This document shows, piece by piece, positions 1 to 5,358 of a stretch of 5,358 nt of DNA; within the stretch, counting starts at the first letter, position 1; the number at the start of each line of letters is the position of its first letter. This stretch comes from Verrucomicrobiota bacterium. Lineage in GTDB: Bacteria > Verrucomicrobiota > Verrucomicrobiia > Limisphaerales > UBA9464. A program made the translations under genes and the position numbers. The stretch lies in the NCBI GenBank assembly GCA_947464705.1, contig CANHYD010000185.1:1-5358 (forward strand), read 5' to 3'. The notes under the pieces are model-generated. The model did no database searches. It was not told the DNA's origin and saw only the letters and a program-made list of their open reading frames with translations.

Positions 1-1926
1 CGCCAACCCCTGCCCCACCGGCACCCGATAATCCAACTCATTGTGGATGATCAAATTCGGCGTCCGAAACCGGGCCGCAAACCGATCCGGCGAATCCCGA
101 TCGAACCCCCGCGTCTTCCACGGAACCCCATGCTCCCACTCATCGAACCACAACTCATCCGTCGACCCGTACATCGAGTGGAACTCGAACACACCACAGT
201 GCGTCACCAACGTCTTGAACCGATCCGTATGCCCCTGAAACCAGTTCATCATGTAACCACCATAACTGGCCCCCGCCGAGGCCATACGCTTCCGATCGAC
301 CCACGGCTGCCGCTCACACCAATCCAACGCCGCCATCAAGTCCCCGAAAACCTTGCCACCCCAATCCCGCGAAATGTCATCCGTGAACTTCTGTCCGAAC
401 CCCGTTGACCCCCGCGGATTCGGCATCGCCAACACCCAACCCTGCGCCGCCCACAACTGCGGATTCCAACGATACGACCACCCATCCAAGAACGCCCCCT
501 GAGGCCCCCCGTGCACCCAGAACACCAGCGGATACCGTTTGGTCGCATCGAACCCCGGCGGCTTCAAGATCCACATCTGAACCGGCACCCCACCCACCCC
601 CTTCACCGTCACCGACTCCGGCACCGGCAAATTCCAATCCGCCCGCCGCTCCGCATTCGGATCCCACAACGTAACCACCCGACCCGAAGCTACCTCCACC
701 GATTTCAGCACCGCCGGCCAATCCATCCGCGCCTCCAAGAACACCACCGAAGCCCCCTCCGCACTGAACACCGCATCACTCGCCGAACCCGTCGTAGTCA
801 GCGCACGCGGCGCAGAGACCCCATCCAAGTTTGCCTCCCACAGCAGCTTGCGCCCTTGCGACTCCGCCTCGACCACCAACCGCCCCTCCTTCGACCAGGT
901 GATCGCCTCCACCGAATGGTCCCAATCCTTGCTCAAACTGCGCATCTGCCCCGTCTTCAAATCCCGGAGTATTAACTGCCAACGATCCGCCTCGAAACCC
1001 GCCCGAGCCTGAGCCCGATACGCCAGCCAGCGGCCGTCCGGCGAACAATGCGGACACCCATCGGCGGCCGGTTGCGTGGTCAGCCCCGTCCGTTGGGAAC
1101 CATCCACCGACACCGACACCAGATTGTGATCCGTGGACCAAGACTCCTCACGCACCCGAGCCGGCGAAGGCGTGTGCACCAGAGACTTTGAATCCGCGGC
1201 CCAGTCAAACTCATCGCCCGACGCAAAAGTGCTCGACCAAGGCACCGCATCCTGGGGTCCCGGAGAGAGATCCACCGGCTCCCCCACGGCCGCCCCCTGT
1301 GACACCGACACCACAAAGAGGTGGTTGCGCCGCCCATCGTTCATCGCATCCCACTTGCGCACGGGTAGCGCGTCATAAACCCGAGCGCGGACCTTGCCCT
1401 TCTCCAACCCCTGGATCCGTTCCCGATTGAGACGCTCGGATTCCGCCGAAGGCTTCCCGGAGAACTCCGGATACACCGACGACAAGAAGGCGATCCGAGA
1501 ACCATCCGGCGACCAAATCGGAGCACTGGCACCGGTGGAAAGACGCGTCAACACCCGAGCCTCGCCGCCATCCACCGGCTGGATCCAGACCTGGAACTCC
1601 CCGTCGCGATTGGACTCGAAGACCACCCACCGCCCATCCGGCGACCACCGGGGGTGACGGTCCTGCTTGGGCGAAGCGGCGAACTTCCGAGGTGTTCCGC
1701 CAGAGACCGGCACCAGCCAGACATCGCTGTCGGTGCGGTTTTCAGCCAGATCGGGCGTGCTCAGCACGCAAGCGATCCATCGGCCATCCGGGGACGGCTG
1801 CGGATCGCTCAAGCGCCGAAGCGACGACAAATCCTCGAATACCAACGGGCGCGAACCCTCCACAGAAACCGACACCCCAAAAGCCAGCCCGGCCCATATC
1901 GTTCGAAACAGTGCCCGAAACATCAT
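1..1926 (-). CDS. S9 family serine peptidase (dipeptidyl-peptidase 5 / acylaminoacyl-peptidase type), C-terminus cut by window edge
   Basis: The frame is open for 642 codons with no stop and leaves the window at base 1. The product would cleave short peptides, probably dipeptides or acyl-amino acids, outside the cytoplasm. Residues 1-27 look like a weak signal peptide: MMFRALFR, then a hydrophobic stretch, with no clear AxA site. Residues about 40-400 form a beta-propeller with PD40/TolB-like repeats: PSPDGRW at 44, WSPDGRW at 94, WSPDG at 138, CSPDGRW at 294, and weaker WSKEG at 344 and SAEG at 388. The alpha/beta-hydrolase domain starts near 435. It shows HGGP at 472 (oxyanion region), NPRGSTGFG, the nucleophile motif GASYGGYM with Ser554, and LDYRVP with Asp632. 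The Ser-Asp gap of 78 equals that of DPP4, as I recall it, so the His should lie about 32 residues further, just outside the window. A second ATG at 1923 is better spaced from the ribosome binding site and may be the true start. Family assignment is firm; substrate is not. Confidence 0.93.
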   Translation of the reverse strand, partial: MMFRALFRTIWAGLAFGVSVSVEGSRPLVFEDLSSLRRLSDPQPSPDGRWIACVLSTPDLAENRTDSDVWLVPVSGGTPRKFAASPKQDRHPRWSPDGRWVVFESNRDGEFQVWIQPVDGGEARVLTRLSTGASAPIWSPDGSRIAFLSSVYPEFSGKPSAESERLNRERIQGLEKGKVRARVYDALPVRKWDAMNDGRRNHLFVVSVSQGAAVGEPVDLSPGPQDAVPWSSTFASGDEFDWAADSKSLVHTPSPARVREESWSTDHNLVSVSVDGSQRTGLTTQPAADGCPHCSPDGRWLAYRAQARAGFEADRWQLILRDLKTGQMRSLSKDWDHSVEAITWSKEGRLVVEAESQGRKLLWEANLDGVSAPRALTTTGSASDAVFSAEGASVVFLEARMDWPAVLKSVEVASGRVVTLWDPNAERRADWNLPVPESVTVKGVGGVPVQMWILKPPGFDATKRYPLVFWVHGGPQGAFLDGWSYRWNPQLWAAQGWVLAMPNPRGSTGFGQKFTDDISRDWGGKVFGDLMAALDWCERQPWVDRKRMASAGASYGGYMMNWFQGHTDRFKTLVTHCGVFEFHSMYGSTDELWFDEWEHGVPWKTRGFDRDSPDRFAARFRTPNLIIHNELDYRVPVGQGLA

Positions 1927-1932
1927 CCCTCC
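1927..1932 (-). promoter_or_regulatory. Shine-Dalgarno site of the S9 peptidase
   Basis: Read on the minus strand this is GGAGGG, directly before two consecutive ATG codons. The GGAGG core is 1 base from the first ATG (1926) and 4 bases from the second (1923), so initiation at the second Met is at least as likely. It is the only strong Shine-Dalgarno site before any gene in the window. An in-frame TAG lies further upstream, and no ATG lies between it and the first ATG. Confidence 0.6.
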
Positions 1933-1981
1933 AGTGAACCGCACCCCACGCTCCGAGGCAAACCGAGCCCGGAACCCTTCG

Positions 1982-1994
1982 GACAGTCTTTGTC
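1982..1994. repeat. Short imperfect inverted repeat GACA-N5-TGTC in the divergent gap
   Basis: The two 4-base arms are perfectly complementary and the pairing does not extend outward. It lies about 100 bases upstream of imuA and 56 bases upstream of the peptidase start. It could be half-sites of a repressor operator, but an arm this short is expected by chance and it matches no LexA motif known to me. It is listed only because it is the best dyad in the gap. Confidence 0.2.
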
Positions 1995-2092
1995 TCTAGG
2001 TAGGGTGAATTCTGGGGCCCACCGAGGGATTTGGGTTTTACACCGCGAAGGTCCGCCTAGACTGATCCCCCGGCCCGATTCCGCTCACCGCC

Positions 2093-2761
2093 ATGCCCTC
2101 CGACACCAAGCTCATCGAACTGCGCCAATTCTTGGCCGAACGCCTGCCACAGGCCCGGCTGGGCGTGGCACCGGCACGAGCGGTCCCAGAGACGGTGCCC
2201 ACGGGCATCGAGTCGATCGACCAGGGCCTGGGAGGCGGCTTGCCGCGGGGAGCCTTCACCGAACTGGTTGCTCCCGGGGAAGGCTCCGGCAGCGCCCAGT
2301 TCATCCATACCCTGCTGCGCCACACCGCCTCGGCCGGGCGTTTCCTCACCCTGGTCGATGGCGCCGACAGCCTGGACATCGACGCCCTCGAACCGGAAGC
2401 CCTGGCCCACTTGCTCTGGGTGCGGTGCCGGAGCACCACCGAAGCACTGCAAACCACCGACCTCCTGCTGCGCGACCGGAACATCGCCCTGGTGGTCCTG
2501 GACCTGAAACTCAACCCAGCCCACGAACTGCGGCGCATCCCGGGCACCCTCTGGTACCGATTCAGCCGACTGATGGAACAGCAAGGTGCGACCGTCCTGG
2601 TTGTGACCCCTCAACCCTTGGTGGCCGGAGCCGCGGCCCGCATCATTTCCCGGACCCGACTCGACCATCGGGATCTCGACCGCAGACCAGACACCCTGGA
2701 CCTTCGGTTTGAGACCGAACGGCGTCACATCCTCGAAGCGAGCGCCCAGCAGAGCGCCTGA
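2093..2761 (+). CDS. imuA: ImuA, RecA-like accessory protein of the mutasome
   Basis: The product has 222 residues, within the usual ImuA size. ImuA proteins resemble a shortened RecA core and act with ImuB and DnaE2 in damage-induced mutagenesis, probably at stalled forks in the cytoplasm. Residues 36-58 carry the family opening VPTGIESIDQGLGGGLPRG followed by FTEL, which matches the start of the RecA/ImuA core. The P-loop position reads APGEGSGSA at 60-68, so the GKT/S of a working Walker A is absent. A Walker B-like strand IALVVLD lies at 131-137, and a later strand ATVLVVTPQ at 166-174. The C-terminal tail is rich in Arg and Asp. ATG 2093 is the only reasonable start because an in-frame TGA sits at 2063; no Shine-Dalgarno site precedes it. 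Position directly before imuB supports the name. A SulA-like annotation is the main alternative label for the same family. Confidence 0.85.
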   Translation: MPSDTKLIELRQFLAERLPQARLGVAPARAVPETVPTGIESIDQGLGGGLPRGAFTELVAPGEGSGSAQFIHTLLRHTASAGRFLTLVDGADSLDIDALEPEALAHLLWVRCRSTTEALQTTDLLLRDRNIALVVLDLKLNPAHELRRIPGTLWYRFSRLMEQQGATVLVVTPQPLVAGAAARIISRTRLDHRDLDRRPDTLDLRFETERRHILEASAQQSA

Positions 2762-2792
2762 AAGCCTGCCCCTCGAGCCTTGCTCCAGCGCC

Positions 2793-4265
2793 ATGTTCGC
2801 CGTCATCCACCTCCCCCAGTTCGCGCTCCAAGCCGCGCTGCGATTGTCACCGGAACTCTGGGGAAAACCCGTGGCCCTGGTGGACCCGGCGCGCACCACC
2901 CCGGTTGTCCTGGAAACAACCCTTCCGGCACGAGACGCAGGCGTGGAACGGGGACAGACTGCCACCCAGGCGCTGGCGCGATGCACCGATATCCTTGTCC
3001 GGCACCGTGCCCCCACACGGGAGTCGGCCACCACCGACGTCCTACTCCAGTGTGCCTACGGCTTTTCTCCGCACCTCGAATCCACCGCCCCGGGCCTGTG
3101 CACCTTGGACTTGCGGGGATTGAGCCGGCTGCAGCCTCCCCAACCGGACGTGCTCCGAACCTGGGCTCAAGAACTGCGTTCGAGCCTGACGACCCAGGGA
3201 CTCCACGCCCACATCGGCATCGCTGCGACCCCCAACCTGGCCCGTCACGGCGCCCAGTCGGGAGAGGCTGTGTGCATCGTCACCGACGCCGCCGGATTCA
3301 TCGCATCCCTGCCACTGGCCGCACTGGAACCCTCCAGCGACACCGCCCGAATCCTCGCTGGCTGGGGCCTGCACACCGTGGGCGAACTGCTGGCCCTGGA
3401 TCCCAGCGCATTGACCGACCGCCTGGGACTGGAAGCCCTGGGACTCCTCGCTGCGGCCTCCACACGGAACACCCGCCCCCTGAACACCATCCGTCCCCCG
3501 GAAGTCTGGACCGAATCCTGGGATTTCGAGGAACCCATCGAGACGCTCGAGCCCCTGCTCTTCCTGCTGCGCCGCTTCACCGACAACCTGTGCGCGCGGC
3601 TCGCACTGGCAGGTCGCGCGGCCGAACGCGTCGACCTGTCGTTGCGCCTCGAATCGGGGAACCGACTCGAACGCCAGCTCAACGTCCCGGAGCCCACCCG
3701 CGATGCGGCCGTGCTTCAGCGGCTGCTGGCGACGCATCTCGACACCGTCCGCAGCGAAAGCGCGGTCATCGGCCTGCGACTCACCCTGGAGACCACCGTG
3801 CCGGTCCAGCGGCAGTTCGGTCTGTTCGAGACCACCCTCAAAGACCCGCGCCAGTTCCAGGAAACCCTCGGACGCATCGCCGCCATTCTTGGTTCGGATC
3901 GGGTGGGCACACCGTTGAGACTCCAACAGCACGGGATCGACGCCTTCCGCTTGGTCCCTCCCGATTTTGAAGGAGTCCCCGCCCTGTCCCAATCGCGCCC
4001 TGCCCTCCAGGCTCCCGGCCTGCGACGGCTTCGACCCGCGCCTGTGGCCACCGTCGAATCGGTCGATGGACGTCCCGCTTCCATCCACTGCGCCATCGCC
4101 CAAGGCCGCCTGGTAGTGACCTTGGGCCCTTGGCGCGCCTCCGGACGCTGGTGGGAGAACGGCACCTGGCACCGCGAAGAATGGGATGCCACAACCCTGC
4201 GCGGACAAGTCTTGCGGCTGGTCCGTCAGCCCGACGGGTGGACGGTCGATGCCCTGCTCGACTGA
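2793..4265 (+). CDS. imuB: ImuB, inactive Y-family polymerase and clamp-binding hub
   Basis: The product has 490 residues, typical for ImuB. It opens with MFAVIHLPQFALQA, the family's usual N-terminus, in the place where active DinB polymerases have a DxD-type metal site. At 97-100 it reads STAP where active enzymes have an S-x-D-E motif, so both catalytic acid sites are lost and it should not polymerise. Residues 138-152 (HAHIGIAATPNLARH) match the Y-family palm/fingers core, 183-205 a helix-hairpin-helix-like thumb, and about 240-340 a little-finger-like domain. QFGLFE at 341-346 fits a beta-clamp-binding motif. The C-terminus has SGRWW at 450 and HREEWD at 460, the conserved ImuB tail. ATG 2793 was chosen over an upstream TTG at 2709 because homologues begin at this Met and the longer form would overlap imuA by 53 bases. 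There is no Shine-Dalgarno site. ImuB is known to bridge ImuA, DnaE2 and the clamp. Confidence 0.93.
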   Translation: MFAVIHLPQFALQAALRLSPELWGKPVALVDPARTTPVVLETTLPARDAGVERGQTATQALARCTDILVRHRAPTRESATTDVLLQCAYGFSPHLESTAPGLCTLDLRGLSRLQPPQPDVLRTWAQELRSSLTTQGLHAHIGIAATPNLARHGAQSGEAVCIVTDAAGFIASLPLAALEPSSDTARILAGWGLHTVGELLALDPSALTDRLGLEALGLLAAASTRNTRPLNTIRPPEVWTESWDFEEPIETLEPLLFLLRRFTDNLCARLALAGRAAERVDLSLRLESGNRLERQLNVPEPTRDAAVLQRLLATHLDTVRSESAVIGLRLTLETTVPVQRQFGLFETTLKDPRQFQETLGRIAAILGSDRVGTPLRLQQHGIDAFRLVPPDFEGVPALSQSRPALQAPGLRRLRPAPVATVESVDGRPASIHCAIAQGRLVVTLGPWRASGRWWENGTWHREEWDATTLRGQVLRLVRQPDGWTVDALLD

Positions 4266-4277
4266 ACCCGTCGATCG

Positions 4278-5358
4278 ATGGCCGCCACCGCCTCCAGTCC
4301 CGCCTACGTCGAACTGCACACCCGCAGCGCCTTCAGCTTCCTGCGAGGGGCCTCATTGCCCGAAGAGTTGGCCCGCACCGCCGCCAACCTGGGACTGCCA
4401 GCACTGGCGGTGTGCGATCGCATGGGGCTCTACGGCGCGCCGCGCGTTTTCGACACCGCCCGCGAACAAGGCATCCGCCCCATCATCGGCGCCGAATTGG
4501 CCATGGACGACGGCTCGATCTTCCCGGTGCTGGTGCGCTCCCGCGAAGGCTACCGCAACCTGTGCCGACTGCTCTCCCAAGCCCACCTCCGGGCCGCCAA
4601 GAACGAAGCCACGGTCCGCTGGGAAGAACTGCCGGAATTCGCCTCAGGCCTCGTCGCGCTCAGCGGCGATCGGGAGGGTCCGGCCCTGCGAGCCATCCGC
4701 GGAGGCCACGATGCCAATGCAGCCCTGCGCCGACTCATCCAGACCTTCGGTAGCGACCAAGTCTACGTCGAGATCCAGCGTCAACGCCTCCGGGGTGAAT
4801 CCCGCTGGAATCAGGCCCTCCAAGACCTAGCCGCCGCGCACCGTATCCCGCTGTTGGCTACGGGCGGTGTCTGCCAAGCCACCCCCGAAGGCCGAGAGGT
4901 ATTGGATGTCTTCGCCTGCCTGCGCCACCACACGCACCTCGACGCCGCGGGAACCCATCTCAGCGTCAACGACGAGGCGCACCTCAAGCCCGCCGCCGCC
5001 ATGGCCCGGCTTTTCAGCGATCTGCCGAAGGCGGTGACCGAGACCGTGCGACTGGCCGAGCGGTTGGAGTTCACCCTGGAAAACCTGGGCTACGAGTTCC
5101 CGCGCTACCCGGTGGGTCCCGGCGAGACCATGGAAGGCGTGCTGCGCGAGTGGACCTTCCGCGGCGCGCGGATCCGCTACGGCGGCGAGATTCCGGAGAA
5201 GGTGCTTCGGTTGCTGGAAAAAGAACTCTCCCTCATCGGACGCCTCGGCTTCTCCGGCTACTTCCTCATCGTCGCCGACATCATCCGCTTCTGTCGGAAC
5301 GAGGGCATCTTGGCGCAGGGACGCGGGAGTGCCGCCAACAGCGCCGCCTGCTTTTGCC
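4278..5358 (+). CDS. dnaE2: DnaE2 (ImuC) error-prone DNA polymerase III alpha-type subunit, N-terminal 360 residues only
   Basis: The frame is open to the window edge, giving 360 residues of a protein that is usually about 1000-1100 long. This C-family polymerase synthesises across lesions with ImuB and the clamp. Residues 10-75 are the PHP domain: YVELHTRSAFSFLRGAS, then LAVCDRMGLYGAPR, then IIGAEL. Residues 193-240 hold ATGGVCQATPEGREVLDV and the DAAG and HLK motifs typical of DnaE2. The palm begins near 315 with LIGRLGFSGYFLIVADI, then GRGSAANSAACFC at 348-360, a DnaE signature. The PDxDxDF catalytic aspartates must lie just past the edge. FSFLRGAS and the DRMGLYG form favour DnaE2 over the replicative DnaE1, as does its place after imuB. 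The start ATG 4278 lies 12 bases after the imuB stop, in the same frame, without a Shine-Dalgarno site. Several PHP metal ligands are replaced. Confidence 0.93.
   Translation, partial: MAATASSPAYVELHTRSAFSFLRGASLPEELARTAANLGLPALAVCDRMGLYGAPRVFDTAREQGIRPIIGAELAMDDGSIFPVLVRSREGYRNLCRLLSQAHLRAAKNEATVRWEELPEFASGLVALSGDREGPALRAIRGGHDANAALRRLIQTFGSDQVYVEIQRQRLRGESRWNQALQDLAAAHRIPLLATGGVCQATPEGREVLDVFACLRHHTHLDAAGTHLSVNDEAHLKPAAAMARLFSDLPKAVTETVRLAERLEFTLENLGYEFPRYPVGPGETMEGVLREWTFRGARIRYGGEIPEKVLRLLEKELSLIGRLGFSGYFLIVADIIRFCRNEGILAQGRGSAANSAACFC

Larger units (their letters stand above)
1927..2092. other. Divergent intergenic region between the S9 peptidase and imuA
   Basis: These 166 bases separate two genes that point away from each other, so both promoters should lie here or in the adjacent coding ends. 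I could not pick convincing -35/-10 pairs on either strand. I looked for the LexA boxes I know: CGAAC-type Gram-positive boxes, GTTC-N7-GTTC, and TGTTC-N4-GAACA, which I recall for Verrucomicrobia. None is present. The region is less C-rich than the flanking genes around 1985-2045 and contains GAATTC (2007-2012), GGGGCCC and a TTTTACA run. No small ORF with a ribosome binding site was seen. Confidence 0.6.
2093..5358 (+). other. imuA-imuB-dnaE2 translesion-synthesis operon (mutasome), 3' end outside the window
   Basis: Three genes on the same strand are separated by gaps of 31 and 12 bases, with no room for internal promoters or terminators, so they are probably co-transcribed. The order imuA-imuB-dnaE2 is the classic cassette known from Caulobacter, Pseudomonas and many other bacteria, where it is usually induced by DNA damage under LexA. 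No lexA gene and no LexA box are visible here, so regulation is open. Whether more genes follow dnaE2 cannot be seen. Confidence 0.85.

Noticed and set aside
43..975. Several plus-strand frames of 65-154 codons inside the peptidase gene
   Set aside because: The minus-strand frame carries the complete S9 motif set through this region; these are its shadows.
1693..1706. TGTTC half-site resembling a LexA box arm
   Set aside because: The second arm (AGAGA where GAACA is expected) is absent, and the site lies well inside the peptidase coding region.
1995..2061. Inverted repeat TCTAGG / CCTAGA flanking much of the divergent gap
   Set aside because: The arms are six bases with a loop of about 55 bases and the pairing does not extend, so it is neither a terminator nor a credible operator.
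1654..2712. Plus-strand open frame of 352 codons spanning the peptidase start, the gap and imuA
   Set aside because: Its translation is Pro/Arg/His-rich and shows no domain. It conflicts with the clear minus-strand peptidase and with imuA in another frame.
2709..2792. Upstream TTG start that would add 28 residues to ImuB
   Set aside because: The extra residues match nothing, the extension overlaps imuA, and the MFAVIHLP start at 2793 fits the family N-terminus.
2057..4319. Long minus-strand open frames (about 325 and 425 codons) opposite imuA and imuB
   Set aside because: They lie wholly antisense to well-supported genes, have Gly/Arg/Ser-rich low-complexity translations without motifs, and arise from C-ending codons in GC-rich DNA.
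4130..4830. Plus-strand frames of about 207 and 214 codons over the imuB end and dnaE2 start
   Set aside because: They are out of frame with the DnaE2 motifs and translate to Arg/Pro/Ser-rich sequence without structure.

Overview
The window is GC-rich bacterial DNA; the lines I counted by hand run from about 57% to 73% G+C. It holds four protein-coding genes and almost no spare sequence. I saw no RNA genes, mobile elements or CRISPR repeats. An extracytoplasmic S9 peptidase with TolB/PD40-like repeats, a complete imuA-imuB-dnaE2 order, and the lack of Shine-Dalgarno sites before the operon genes would fit a Verrucomicrobiota-like or similar non-model Gram-negative lineage. That placement is an inference; nothing in the window fixes the taxon.

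Left part (1-1926, minus strand): a large S9-family serine peptidase of the dipeptidyl-peptidase 5 / acylaminoacyl-peptidase type. It has a weak signal peptide, a beta-propeller with repeated SPDG motifs, and an alpha/beta-hydrolase domain. The gene runs off the left edge after the catalytic Ser and Asp but before the expected His.

Middle (1927-2092): a 166-base divergent intergenic region. It must carry the 5' signals of both transcription units. I see a good ribosome binding site for the peptidase and a weak dyad, but no convincing promoter and no recognisable LexA box.

Right part (2093-5358, plus strand): imuA, imuB and the first third of dnaE2 (imuC), tightly packed with gaps of 31 and 12 bases. 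This is the 'mutasome' translesion-synthesis cassette. ImuA is a degenerate RecA-like protein. ImuB is a catalytically dead Y-family polymerase that binds the beta clamp and acts as a hub. DnaE2 is the error-prone C-family polymerase that does the synthesis. Together they allow mutagenic bypass of DNA damage in bacteria that often lack Pol V. The system is already known. The points of interest are details: the missing Walker A lysine in ImuA, the lost metal ligands in the DnaE2 PHP domain, a clamp-binding QFGLFE in ImuB, imuB and dnaE2 sharing one frame across a single TGA, and a strand-wide C excess that ignores gene direction.
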